Part shown: positions 16,685 through 24,782 of the stretch, piece after piece | Position numbering within the stretch: the stretch's first letter is position 1 | Layout: each line of letters starts with the position of its first letter | Assembly (NCBI RefSeq): GCF_001895005.1 | Contig: NZ_BCXH01000004.1 | Location: 248,001 to 312,000, forward strand | Reading direction: 5' to 3' | Source: Rhodococcus yunnanensis NBRC 103083 | GTDB taxonomy: Bacteria > Actinomycetota > Actinomycetes > Mycobacteriales > Mycobacteriaceae | Length of the DNA: 64,000 nucleotides | Translations under genes and position numbers: made by a program | The notes under the pieces: generated by a model | What the model was told of the DNA's origin: nothing | Databases searched by the model: none | The model's input: the letters and a program-made list of their open reading frames with translations, nothing else

Positions 16685-16705
16685 CGGGTAGTCCTTTCTC
16701 GTGCG

Positions 16706-16757
16706 GTGCCCTGTGGTGTGGTGCCCTGTGATGTGGTGCCCTGTGATGTGGAGCCCT
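16706..16757. repeat. 15-bp tandem repeat, unit GTGCCCTGTGATGTG
   Basis: Three units start at 16706, 16721 and 16736, with a decayed fourth at 16751. The array occupies the spacer between the P450 stop and the ferredoxin start. Confidence 0.85.
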
Positions 16758-16769
16758 GCTGTCGTGTGC

Positions 16770-17984
16770 TCACCATGCGACGGGAAGCTCGCGGAGACCG
16801 CCGACCAGAAGCCCCTCCACTCGTTCGAGATCGGAGGTTTCGATTGCCAGCCTCAGGGTGGGGAGCTTGTCGAGTAGCACGGTCAGCACGACTTGAAGCT
16901 CCGTGCGCGCCAATGCCTGACCGAGGCAGGAGTGCGGTCCGGCCCCGAACACGAGGTGGGGATTGGGGCTCCGCCCGAGGTTCATGCCGTCGGCGTTCTC
17001 GAAGATGTCCCCGTCGCGATTGGCCGAAGACTGACTGCAGATGACCGTGGTGCCCTTGGGTACTACGGTGCTGCCGAGTTCGATGTCTTCGCTGACGTAG
17101 CGCCGTAGTCCGAATCCGAGGTTCACATCCAGTCGGAGTGCTTCCTCGACGGCAGTCCTGACGAGCGCCGGATCCGCCAGCAGTTGCTCCCAGTGCGACC
17201 GGTCCGCGAGGAGTATCGCGACCATCTTGCTGATCATCCGAGCGGTGGTCTCGTGGCCAGCGAGAAGCAGACCGACTCCGGTGGAGACGAGTTGTTCGTT
17301 GGTCAGTCCCTCGTCGTCCGCTTCGCTGTCGGCGATCAGCATGCTCAGAAGATCGTCGGCCGGTTCGGCTCGCTTGGAATCGACGTGGCTGGACATGTAC
17401 TCGAAGAACTCGGTCTGTGCGGCTTCGGACTCTTCCGCGGAGTATCGCGAGATACTCAGCATGGCGTCGGACCAGCGCGAGAATCGGTGTCGATCTTCGG
17501 CGGGTACTCCGAGCATCTCGCAGATCACGAACACCGGAAGGGGAAATCCGAGGGAGGCGGCAAGGTCGGCCGGTTGGCCGCCTTCGATCATCTGATCCAC
17601 CAATCTCTCCGCCATTTCCGTCATCGACGGACGCAGCGCGGTCATGCGCTTGGCGGTGAACCATTTTCCTACGCGACGACGCCACAGCGAGTGGCCTTCA
17701 CCCTCACCCGAGATGGACATCAGCGACCCGCCGGTCGCGATGGTGCCCGCGGTGTCGCCGGCAGTGAGCCGGGCCGAATGGTCTTCGACGCCGGGTCTGG
17801 TGAAGCGCGGATCCGACATCAGCTGCTTCACGTGCTCGTGCTTGGTGAGAAGTACCGCCTCGTCGCCGCTCGGCAGTTCCACCCTGGCCACGGGGCACTG
17901 CTGCCGCAGCCGTTCCCATTCCTCCGGTGCGTCGAGGGCTCCCTGGTAGTCCAAGGGATATTTCAGTGCTTGATCCTGACTCAA
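16770..17984 (-). CDS. Cytochrome P450, bacterial class I type
   Basis: A 404-residue soluble P450. The I-helix oxygen-activation motif AGHETT is at 242-247, ExxR at E281-R284, and the heme-ligand cysteine C353 in FGAGPHSCLGQ. The TTG at 17984 is chosen because GAGGAGA lies six bases upstream; the frame continues another 50 residues but that stretch is unlike P450s. It should hydroxylate a small hydrophobic substrate using the downstream ferredoxin. It is divergent from a TetR gene, and lies in a cluster with alcohol and aldehyde dehydrogenases that could carry the product forward. Confidence 0.92.
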   Translation of the reverse strand: MSQDQALKYPLDYQGALDAPEEWERLRQQCPVARVELPSGDEAVLLTKHEHVKQLMSDPRFTRPGVEDHSARLTAGDTAGTIATGGSLMSISGEGEGHSLWRRRVGKWFTAKRMTALRPSMTEMAERLVDQMIEGGQPADLAASLGFPLPVFVICEMLGVPAEDRHRFSRWSDAMLSISRYSAEESEAAQTEFFEYMSSHVDSKRAEPADDLLSMLIADSEADDEGLTNEQLVSTGVGLLLAGHETTARMISKMVAILLADRSHWEQLLADPALVRTAVEEALRLDVNLGFGLRRYVSEDIELGSTVVPKGTTVICSQSSANRDGDIFENADGMNLGRSPNPHLVFGAGPHSCLGQALARTELQVVLTVLLDKLPTLRLAIETSDLERVEGLLVGGLRELPVAW

Positions 17985-18060
17985 GTGACTTCTCCTCGTT
18001 GCTGTCGTCTGTTCGCCGCTGCGCGAATGAGCGCGTTTGTAATCAGTTGACGACTTACAC

Positions 18061-18094
18061 GTTAGGCGTTTGCGGAGATATGTCAACGCCTGAC
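18061..18094. promoter_or_regulatory. Inverted repeat between P450 and TetR genes
   Basis: GTTAGGCGTT (18061-18070) and AACGCCTGAC (18085-18094) form a 10-bp inverted repeat with one mismatch. TGTAA/TTACA half-sites flank it on the left. It is a candidate operator for the TetR starting at 18194. Confidence 0.45.
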
Positions 18095-18193
18095 TACTTG
18101 TAAATGTCGATGCCACCGGCAAGTCCGGGTCCATTGGTTAGACTCGGCGGACAAACCGGACGTATTCGCTGAAAACGGAGATTCGACGACCAC

Positions 18194-18793
18194 ATGGAGA
18201 AGGTGCTACCGACCGGCGAACCCCGGCGTCGCGACGCGGTTGCCACACGAGCGGCGCTGCTGACTGCGGCGCGGTCACTGATAGGCCGCCGCGGCATCGA
18301 CAACACCAGCACGCGCGAAGTGGCATTGGTGGCCGGCGTCAACCAGGCGCTCGTCTACCGATACTTCGGATCGAGAGAGAAGCTGATCGTCGAGGCGCTG
18401 GGGAGCGGTAGTGCCGAACTGCTCGACACCATCGCCGCGGTGGACTCGAGCGAGATACCGGGCGCACTGCTGAGGGGGATATTGCAGGCCACCACTGCAG
18501 ACGACGGAAGCGTCAGTAGTTTGTCGACGCTGGCGACGTCGGCGCACAACGACGCGTTGAGGCCGGTCATTCGCCAGAGAATCGAGGCTCTCACCGAGTC
18601 CGTCTCGGCCAGGCTCGACGAGCCGGATTCGGCGCTGCGAGCCGAGCTGCTGGTAGCCGTCGGGATCGGAGTGGCGGTCATGCGGGAGAAGATCGGCACG
18701 CACGCGTTGGTGGACGCCGACGATGCGACCCTGCACGAGTACGTCGACCGAATGTGCGCCCTGTTGGTCGCGGATGGATCGCCGCGCCCCTGA
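18194..18793 (+). CDS. TetR family transcriptional regulator
   Basis: A 199-residue TetR repressor. The helix-turn-helix covers about residues 15-62 (DAVATRAALLTAARSLIGRRGIDNTSTREVALVAGVNQALVYRYFGSREKL is the recognisable region, read in two parts around GID). The remainder is a variable ligand-binding domain. It is divergent from the P450 with a 209-bp gap containing inverted repeats, so control of the P450-ferredoxin unit is likely. It is followed on the opposite strand by a MarR gene with a 36-bp gap. Confidence 0.85.
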   Translation: MEKVLPTGEPRRRDAVATRAALLTAARSLIGRRGIDNTSTREVALVAGVNQALVYRYFGSREKLIVEALGSGSAELLDTIAAVDSSEIPGALLRGILQATTADDGSVSSLSTLATSAHNDALRPVIRQRIEALTESVSARLDEPDSALRAELLVAVGIGVAVMREKIGTHALVDADDATLHEYVDRMCALLVADGSPRP

Positions 18794-18829
18794 ACCGGCT
18801 GCGAGGCCCCGGCGCGCGGACGAGTCCGC

Positions 18830-19231
18830 TCATTCCAGCAGTGTTGCAAGTACGCGTTCCAAGTCGGCCAGGTCGGTGTGCGACAGCTTCAGGAATGCCT
18901 GCGGCGGTGTGGCGAGAGCGCGGTCGGCACGAGCGGCAATGTCGCGGCCCTGCTCGGTCAGTTCGACGAGTCGTCGCCGGCGATCCAGGGGGTCCTCGGT
19001 CCGTATCAGTAACCCGCGAGACTCCAACTCGCGCAAGGTGATCGAGACGTACGGCGGATCCGACCCGATGATCTGCGCGAGGGTACCTGCCGACATCGGC
19101 CCGGATTGCAGACGGCGGAGCAATTTACATCGGAAGAAGCTGATTCCGGTCGCTGCGACGACAGCGCCGTGAGGGTCGGATCTGTCGAACATCAGGGTCC
19201 GCAGATCGCGCCAGAGTTCCTCGGCGCTCAT
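18830..19231 (-). CDS. MarR family transcriptional regulator
   Basis: A 133-residue winged-helix regulator of the MarR type. The recognition region is MSAGTLAQIIGSDPPYVSITLRELE, followed by the wing RTEDPLDRRRRLVELTEQGR. The ATG at 19231 overlaps the stop of the upstream efflux gene by four bases, so the regulator is made from the same transcript as the pump. A palindrome upstream of the pump gene is its likely site, giving negative autoregulation relieved by a drug-like ligand. Confidence 0.88.
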   Translation of the reverse strand: MSAEELWRDLRTLMFDRSDPHGAVVAATGISFFRCKLLRRLQSGPMSAGTLAQIIGSDPPYVSITLRELESRGLLIRTEDPLDRRRRLVELTEQGRDIAARADRALATPPQAFLKLSHTDLADLERVLATLLE

Positions 19232-20652
19232 GACACCGTCACCGGCGCACGGTCGGCGACGCGCCGTGCCGTGCCCTTCGCCCATTCGCCCGTCGTCACC
19301 AGCGCCAACAACAGCACCACGCCGCCGGCGCCCATCATGACGAACCACGCGGGACGGGCCGCGTCGACGAATCCGTCCGCGAAGCTGCCGGTCAGGCCTG
19401 CGGTGACGATCGAGCCCACCACGGCGACGCCGAGCGTCTGGCCGATCTGGCGACTCGTCGAGGCGACCGCAGAGGCCACACCGGCTTGGCTACGCGGCAT
19501 ACCGGATACGGCGGTGTTCGTGATCGGCGCATTCACCATCCCGAAGCCGATCCCGAAGATGATGTACGGCAACGCAAGCCATGCGAACGAGGTATCCGCT
19601 CCGAGTCGTGTCAGCATCGCCCCGGACACGACGAAACCGATTCCGGCCACCACCAACGACGTCCGCGGTCCACGAGATCCGGTGAGCCGTCCCGAGATCG
19701 GAGCCAGCACCAGCGTCATCAATGCCATGGGCAGGGTGTACAGCCCGGCGTGCAGCGGTGAATATCCGCGTACGTCCTGCAGATACAAGGTATTGAGGAA
19801 CAGGAAACCGCCGAGTGAGGCGAAGGAACAGACGGCGATGATCGTGGCGCCGGAGAACGGAACGGACCGAAAGAAGCCGAGATCCACGAGAGGTTCCGTC
19901 TGTCGCGATTCGACGAACAGGAACGCAAGCAGTGACACCACGGCAACGAAACCCGATGCAAGGATCGTCGGCGACGACCATCCCTCGGTCGGTGCTTCGA
20001 TGATGGTGAAGACCACGCTCGCGAGCAAGGCGATCATCAGGACTTGCCCGACGGGATCGAATCTGCGTGCGTGGGCTGCCTTGGACTCGGGCACGAATCT
20101 CCACGTCGCATACAGCGCCGCCAGCCCGAGCGGGACGTTCACCCAGAAGATCGACTGCCATCCGGCGGAGGTCACGAGTGCTCCGCCGATCAAAGGGCCG
20201 CCCGCCATCGAGATTCCGACGACGCCGCCCCAGACACCGATGGCGCCCGCCCGCTCCTTCGGGTCCGTGAAGGTGTTGGTGATGATCGACATCGCAACGG
20301 GGTTCATCATCGATCCGCCGACGGCCTGCACCATGCGGAACGCGACGAGCCATCCGAGCGAGGGCGCGACGCTGCACAGCAGTGAACCGGCGACGAACGT
20401 GGCGGTGCCGATCATGAAGAAACGCTTTCGGCCGAATCGATCCGCGCTCGATCCGCCGAGCATCAACAGGGAGGCCAGCACGAGGGTGTAGGCGTCGATG
20501 ATCCACTGAAGTCCGGAGACCGACGCGTTCAGGTCGGTGCGGATCGAGGGAAGTGCGACATTGACGATGGTGTTGTCGATGCTCACGAGGAACAGGCTCA
20601 TGCAACAGATCGCCAACACGAGATATCGATGCCGTGTGGTCAGTTCGCTCAT
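19228..20652 (-). CDS. MFS drug efflux transporter, DHA2 (14-helix) family
   Basis: A 474-residue transporter with about 14 hydrophobic segments. The motif LFLVSIDNTIVNVALPSI in helix 1, the loop GGSSADRFGRKRFF, and the motif-C-like GVWGGVVGISMAGGPLIGG place it with EmrB/QacA-type proton-coupled drug exporters. It is first in a two-gene unit with the MarR regulator, and the palindromic operator at 20661-20684 sits directly at its start. Export of a toxic hydrophobic compound is expected; the ligand is unknown. Confidence 0.9.
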   Translation of the reverse strand: MSELTTRHRYLVLAICCMSLFLVSIDNTIVNVALPSIRTDLNASVSGLQWIIDAYTLVLASLLMLGGSSADRFGRKRFFMIGTATFVAGSLLCSVAPSLGWLVAFRMVQAVGGSMMNPVAMSIITNTFTDPKERAGAIGVWGGVVGISMAGGPLIGGALVTSAGWQSIFWVNVPLGLAALYATWRFVPESKAAHARRFDPVGQVLMIALLASVVFTIIEAPTEGWSSPTILASGFVAVVSLLAFLFVESRQTEPLVDLGFFRSVPFSGATIIAVCSFASLGGFLFLNTLYLQDVRGYSPLHAGLYTLPMALMTLVLAPISGRLTGSRGPRTSLVVAGIGFVVSGAMLTRLGADTSFAWLALPYIIFGIGFGMVNAPITNTAVSGMPRSQAGVASAVASTSRQIGQTLGVAVVGSIVTAGLTGSFADGFVDAARPAWFVMMGAGGVVLLLALVTTGEWAKGTARRVADRAPVTVS

Positions 20653-20660
20653 CTTCGTCC

Positions 20661-20684
20661 AATACTTGTAGCACTACAATTATT
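20661..20684. promoter_or_regulatory. MarR-type palindromic operator
   Basis: TTGTAG-ca-CTACAA with AATA/TATT flanks makes a 24-bp near-palindrome, 9 bp upstream of the efflux gene start. MarR dimers typically bind AT-rich inverted repeats of this size. Confidence 0.7.
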
Positions 20685-20718
20685 AGCTAGAGTATGTAAC
20701 TGATGGTGCCACTCGGGC

Positions 20719-20808
20719 AAGTTCGGCGTTCCCAAGTTTCAGTACGAAGAGTTTCCCCGCGACGAATTCGACTACAACGAGTTTCACTTCGGCGAGTTCG
20801 GGATACAT
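20719..20808 (+). repeat. Degenerate 15-bp tandem repeat, six units
   Basis: RARTTY (AAGTTC, AAGTTT, GAGTTT, GAATTC, GAGTTT, GAGTTC) recurs exactly every 15 bases from 20719. Read in the plus frame it gives five-residue units such as EFPRD, EFDYN, EFHFG, but no start codon precedes them. The array ends at the reductase start. Confidence 0.6.
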
Positions 20809-21913
20809 GGATGTCGTGGCTGAGCGAGGGGCCAGGCCCCAGGTATCCCTGATTCGTCGAACGATGCTGCGTGCGGTTCGACTGTTGTTCAATCCTCTGC
20901 GACCCGACGACTACCTGTCGATGATCAATCCCCTGTGGACGACGCGGGAGCTCAGAGGCCAGGTAGAACGGGTTGCGCCCGAGGGCTCGGAGGCGGTCTC
21001 GGTGTACGTCAGACCGGGGTTCGAGTGGGGCGGGCACAAGCCGGGGCAGTACGTGCGGCTCGGTGTGCTCATCGACGGTCGCTATCACTGGCGGGCGTAC
21101 TCGCTGACCTCTGATCCCGACCCGGTCGACGGTCTGGTCAGCGTCAGCCCGAAATTGGTTCCCGAGGGCACGGTGTCGCCGTATCTGGTGGGAACCATCA
21201 GGGCTGGCGATATCGTGCGCCTCAGCGAAGTGGAGGGGGAGTTCGTGCTACCGGACCCGCTTCCCGGCAAATTGGTCTTCATCAGCGCTGGAAGCGGCAT
21301 CACACCCATCATCAGCATGCTTCGTAGCCTCGACCACCACGATCGGATCACCGACGTCGTGGTCGTACATTCGGTGCATGCGCGCGAGCAACTCATGTTC
21401 GCGGACGCACTCGACGAACTGGATGCCAAACACGAGGGGTTCACCCTGAAGCTCCGTATCACCAGTGACGACGGCCGGATGAAAGCCGCGGAACTGGAGG
21501 AGCTGGTTCCGGACTGGCGAGAACGTGATGCTTTCTGCTCCGGCCCGGGCGAGCATCTCGACGACCTGCGTTCGTTCTGGAAGGAGCAGGGCGACCTGGA
21601 GAGATTTCACCACGAGAGTTTTCAACCCGTCATCGGTGGCAATTCCGACAGCGGTGCCGGCGGGACCATTGCATTCCTCGACAGCGAGACCACTGCGGAA
21701 TGCGACGGTGGGACCACCATTCTGGCTGCGGGTGAGCAGGCCGGTCTCGACCTGACGTTCGGGTGTCGGATCGGCATCTGTCACACCTGCGTAGGAACGT
21801 TGAAGTCGGGCCGGATCCGCGATCTCCGGAACGGAGAGGTCTCCGAGCCGACCGGGCAGGCAGTGCGGGTATGCGTGCACACCGCAGAGGGCGACATAGA
21901 AATCGAACTGTAG
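20807..21913 (+). CDS. Ferredoxin reductase, desaturase electron-transfer partner (FAD, [2Fe-2S])
   Basis: A 368-residue fusion flavoprotein. An N-terminal ferredoxin-NADP-reductase domain binds FAD (RAYSLTS, 96-102) and NAD(P)H (ISAGSGITPIISML, CSGPGEHLDD). A C-terminal plant-type [2Fe-2S] domain has C320, C325, C328 and C356. This layout is that of Rv3230c, which feeds electrons to the acyl-CoA desaturase DesA3 in Mycobacterium. The desaturase gene follows 28 bp downstream on the same strand, in line with that role. The first ~40 residues (basic and hydrophobic, LRAVRLLFNPLRPDDYL) are usual for this group. Confidence 0.92.
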   Translation: MDVVAERGARPQVSLIRRTMLRAVRLLFNPLRPDDYLSMINPLWTTRELRGQVERVAPEGSEAVSVYVRPGFEWGGHKPGQYVRLGVLIDGRYHWRAYSLTSDPDPVDGLVSVSPKLVPEGTVSPYLVGTIRAGDIVRLSEVEGEFVLPDPLPGKLVFISAGSGITPIISMLRSLDHHDRITDVVVVHSVHAREQLMFADALDELDAKHEGFTLKLRITSDDGRMKAAELEELVPDWRERDAFCSGPGEHLDDLRSFWKEQGDLERFHHESFQPVIGGNSDSGAGGTIAFLDSETTAECDGGTTILAAGEQAGLDLTFGCRIGICHTCVGTLKSGRIRDLRNGEVSEPTGQAVRVCVHTAEGDIEIEL

Positions 21914-21941
21914 TTTCTCGACTCCATCGAAAGAGGTATTC

Positions 21942-23363
21942 ATGACTGTCGACGACACGACCAGGCGCGACTCGGTCAATCCGCTGGCGCACCTGAGTGA
22001 CGACACCATCGCCGAACTCGCCAAGGAGTTCGACGCGATCCACGACGAGGTGTACGCGAGTCTGGGGGCGAAGGATCGCAAGTACATCACCTCGGTGATC
22101 GCCGCGCAGCGTCAGTTGCTCGTCGCAGGGCGAGTGTTGCTGTTGGGGTCGACCAGCAAACCCGCATGGATTGCGGGCACGGCGTGCCTGGGGGTTGCGA
22201 AGATCCTCGAGAACATGGAGATCGGGCACAACGTGATGCACGGCCAGTGGGATTGGATGAACGACCCGGAGATCCATTCTTCCGTATGGGACTGGGACAC
22301 GGCGTCGACGGCGCAGTCGTGGAAGCACTCACACAACTATGTCCATCACACCTACACCAACATTCGCGGTAAGGACAAGGATCTCGGATACGAGATCATG
22401 CGAATCGACCCGAATCAGAAGTGGCATCCGATCTACCTCGCACAACCGTTCTACAACGTGCTGCTGATGGCCTTCTTCGAATGGGGTGTGGCACTGCACG
22501 ATCTGGATATCGAGTCGATCCGGCGTGGTGAGAAGCCTGCCAAGGAAGTGCTCCGAGATCTGAAAGGCATTGCAGGAAAAGCGCGTCGGCAGTTCGTCAA
22601 GGACTACGTCGGGTGGCCCGTCATCAGCGCGGGCGCATTCGCGCTGGCGCAGCTGGGGTCGGGTGGCAGGCTGCGGGAGTCGAAGCGGTCGAGGATCGCC
22701 TCCAGGCTGCGTCGGTCGGGCCGGTTCGGAAGCGGCCGCGTGGAGTCGTTGTTGGACAACAGGTTCAGTGGTGTCGAGAGTACTTTCCTCGCGACGCTGG
22801 CAGCCAATTTCACCGCGAACATCATTCGCAACGTGTGGTCGCACGGAATCATCTTCTGCGGTCACTTCCCGGACCAGGCGTACACCTTCAGTCAGGAGGA
22901 GGTGGAGAACGAGACCCGCGGCGGGTGGTACGTCCGCCAACTCGTCGGAGCCGCCAACATCGACGGTGGTCCGCTGTTCCACCTGATGAGCGGCAATCTG
23001 AGCTACCAGGTGGAACATCACCTGTATCCGGACATGCCGAGTACCAGGTATTCGGAGGTGGCGCCGAAGATCAAGGACATCTGCGAGCGTTACCAGTTGC
23101 CGTACAACAGTGGACCGCTGATGCAACAGTGGGGCATGGTGCACCGCACCATCGCGCGTCTGGCATTCCCCGGAGGTAAGGCTCGTCCGAAGCCGGGGCC
23201 CTACCGGCCGGAGGAAGCGTGGCGGCGCAAGTTCACCGAAAGCCCGGTCGACAGTGAGGCAGCGCGATCACGCAGTCGGGTCCCCGCCGGGCACCCCGAC
23301 GCAGGCCCGGAGCACAGCTCGGGTGGAGTGGACGTCGAGCCCCCACCGCGCGGCGACGACTGA
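21942..23363 (+). CDS. DesA3-type membrane acyl desaturase
   Basis: A 473-residue di-iron fatty-acid desaturase. The three histidine boxes are present: HNVMH (H96, H100), HSHNYVHH (H131, H135, H136), and QVEHH (H359, H360), plus the conserved CGHFP. It should introduce a delta-9 double bond in acyl-CoA at the membrane, using the reductase encoded just upstream. Oddly, residues about 239-279 are an arginine/serine/glycine-rich stretch (GRLRESKRS, RLRRSGRFGSG) between KDYVGWPVIS and the TFLATLAANFTANIIRN segment. DesA3 homologues as I recall them lack such a basic insert here. The C-terminus is also extended by about 40 polar residues. Confidence 0.9.
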   Translation: MTVDDTTRRDSVNPLAHLSDDTIAELAKEFDAIHDEVYASLGAKDRKYITSVIAAQRQLLVAGRVLLLGSTSKPAWIAGTACLGVAKILENMEIGHNVMHGQWDWMNDPEIHSSVWDWDTASTAQSWKHSHNYVHHTYTNIRGKDKDLGYEIMRIDPNQKWHPIYLAQPFYNVLLMAFFEWGVALHDLDIESIRRGEKPAKEVLRDLKGIAGKARRQFVKDYVGWPVISAGAFALAQLGSGGRLRESKRSRIASRLRRSGRFGSGRVESLLDNRFSGVESTFLATLAANFTANIIRNVWSHGIIFCGHFPDQAYTFSQEEVENETRGGWYVRQLVGAANIDGGPLFHLMSGNLSYQVEHHLYPDMPSTRYSEVAPKIKDICERYQLPYNSGPLMQQWGMVHRTIARLAFPGGKARPKPGPYRPEEAWRRKFTESPVDSEAARSRSRVPAGHPDAGPEHSSGGVDVEPPPRGDD

Positions 23364-23387
23364 ACGCCGTCGTCGGTGCGTATACGA

Positions 23388-23416
23388 TTCCGTCGGAGTT
23401 CCAACACCCGACGGAA
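23388..23416 (+). promoter_or_regulatory. Inverted repeat overlapping the dapA ribosome-binding site
   Basis: TTCCGTCGG (23388-23396) pairs with CCGACGGAA (23408-23416). The right arm runs into GGAAGG, the Shine-Dalgarno of dapA. It could end the desaturase transcript or mask the dapA ribosome-binding site. Confidence 0.5.
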
Positions 23417-23428
23417 GGCGTGAGAAGC

Positions 23429-24307
23429 GTGATCACCGGCAGCATCGTTGCAATTGTCACTCCCATGACGGAGACCGGCGAGATCGACCACAAGGCGCTC
23501 GAAGTGCTGGTGGAGCGCCAGGTGTCCGCGGGAACGTCGGCGATCGTATCGGTCGGGACCAGCGGGGAGGCGTCCACTCTGTCGGTGGCCGAACACACCG
23601 ACGTCATTCGTCGCACGATCGATGTGGTCGCAGGCCGGGTTCCGGTCATCGCAGGGACCGGCGCCAACTCGACGAGCGAAGCGATCCACTTGACGAAGTC
23701 CGCGCACGCGGCGGGTGCCAACGGCGCCCTGCTGGTGACGCCGTACTACGTCAAGCCTCCACAGGAGGGTCTGTACCAGCACTTCCGTGCTGTCGCGGAG
23801 GCCGTGGACATCCCTCAGTACCTGTACAACGTTCCCTCGCGTACGGGATGCGACATGCTGCCGTCGACGGTCGCCCGCCTGGCAGAGGTCCCGAACATCG
23901 TGGGACTGAAGGAAGCAGCAGGCGACCTCGATCGCGTCCGCGACCTGGTGGCGCTGGGACTGGAGGATTTTGCCCTCTACTCCGGCGATGACGGCACCGC
24001 TCGTGCCAGCATGTTGGCGGGTTTCCACGGAAACATATCCGTGACCGCCAATGTCGCGCCGCGAGAGATGGCGCGCATGTGTGCGGCCGCGCTGGCCGGC
24101 GACGCCGAGTCGGCATCGGAGATCGACGCCGCTCTTGTCGGTCTGCACAGTGCACTGTTCGCGGAGCCCAACCCAATTCCGGTGAAGTGGGCGCTCGCCG
24201 AAATGGGTCTGATGCCCGGTGGCATCCGGCTGCCACTGGTACCGCTCGACCAGTGGCATCACGAGGACGTCCGTGCCGCTCTGCGGAGCGCCGGCCTGCT
24301 GGACTGA
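23429..24307 (+). CDS. dapA: 4-hydroxy-tetrahydrodipicolinate synthase, proteobacterial-type
   Basis: A 292-residue DapA. Catalytic residues fall at the same numbers as in the E. coli enzyme: T44, Y107, Y133, R138 and the Schiff-base lysine K161; T45 is replaced by serine. The opening GSIVAIVTPM, the LYNVPSRTGCD stretch and SVTANVA are those of enterobacterial DapA rather than of typical actinobacterial enzymes. The enzyme condenses pyruvate and aspartate semialdehyde in lysine/diaminopimelate synthesis. GTG at 23429 is used (GGAAGG ten bases upstream) instead of GTG at 23420. No other lysine gene is near, so it may be a second, acquired copy or an aldolase with another substrate. Confidence 0.85.
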   Translation: MITGSIVAIVTPMTETGEIDHKALEVLVERQVSAGTSAIVSVGTSGEASTLSVAEHTDVIRRTIDVVAGRVPVIAGTGANSTSEAIHLTKSAHAAGANGALLVTPYYVKPPQEGLYQHFRAVAEAVDIPQYLYNVPSRTGCDMLPSTVARLAEVPNIVGLKEAAGDLDRVRDLVALGLEDFALYSGDDGTARASMLAGFHGNISVTANVAPREMARMCAAALAGDAESASEIDAALVGLHSALFAEPNPIPVKWALAEMGLMPGGIRLPLVPLDQWHHEDVRAALRSAGLLD

Positions 24308-24324
24308 GGCTGTCGCTCGCGGTC

Positions 24325-24765
24325 CTACCGGCCGAGCTGGTTCCTGGGATTCTGCGGGATCTGTGTCGACTGCGGTGCGGCAAAACGCCTTTCGTAGCTC
24401 GCACGTTCTCGGTCGAGCTCGAGCTGCTTGTGATCGCTCTTGAGATCCGGCGACAACCCGTGCAGCTCCAGTCGTCTCGCACGGTTGAGATCCATGAATG
24501 CCAGCGTGTAGAACAACGCAAGCAGCACGCTGAGCAGGACCATCGCACCGCGCAGCCACAGAGGACCTGGAAAGAGCACCAGGAACGCCACGAAAATCGG
24601 AGTGAACGGCAGCAGTCCACGGATCAGGTGCCGCGGTACCGCCCGTGGGCCGACCAGGTCTCGGCGTACCCAGTCCTGCATCGAATTCGGCAGTGTCTTG
24701 CCGAAGACCGAGTACAGAAACCATTGGGCGAAATTGGGTCGTGCCGTGTTCTGCGAAGTCGTCAT
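24325..24765 (-). CDS. DUF5313 family membrane protein
   Basis: A 146-residue small membrane protein with two adjacent transmembrane helices (GLLPFTPIFVAFLVLFPGPLW, split here as GLLPFTPIFVAFLVLF and the following LRGAMVLLSVLLALFYTLAF). The N-terminal WFLYSVFGKTLP and MDLNRARRLELHGLSP after the second helix match the actinobacterial DUF5313 group, of unknown function. The ATG at 24765 has AGGA nine bases upstream; ATG at 24786 overlaps the upstream MarR/OhrR stop by four bases and is an alternative. It is co-transcribed with the OhrR-like regulator and converges with dapA. Confidence 0.75.
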   Translation of the reverse strand: MTTSQNTARPNFAQWFLYSVFGKTLPNSMQDWVRRDLVGPRAVPRHLIRGLLPFTPIFVAFLVLFPGPLWLRGAMVLLSVLLALFYTLAFMDLNRARRLELHGLSPDLKSDHKQLELDRERASYERRFAAPQSTQIPQNPRNQLGR

Positions 24766-24782
24766 GCCGGAGGTTCCTATCC

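Noticed and set aside
20719..20817. A pentapeptide-repeat gene
   Set aside because: No start codon in frame and the residue pattern does not fit the A(D/N)LXX rule.
22600..22800. Frameshift as cause of the odd desaturase segment
   Set aside because: The other frames give equally polar, unrelated residues, so I treat the segment as an in-frame insert.
23201..24724. A 507-residue minus-strand open frame over dapA
   Set aside because: dapA has all catalytic residues on the other strand. The antisense frame is repetitive and Arg/His-rich.
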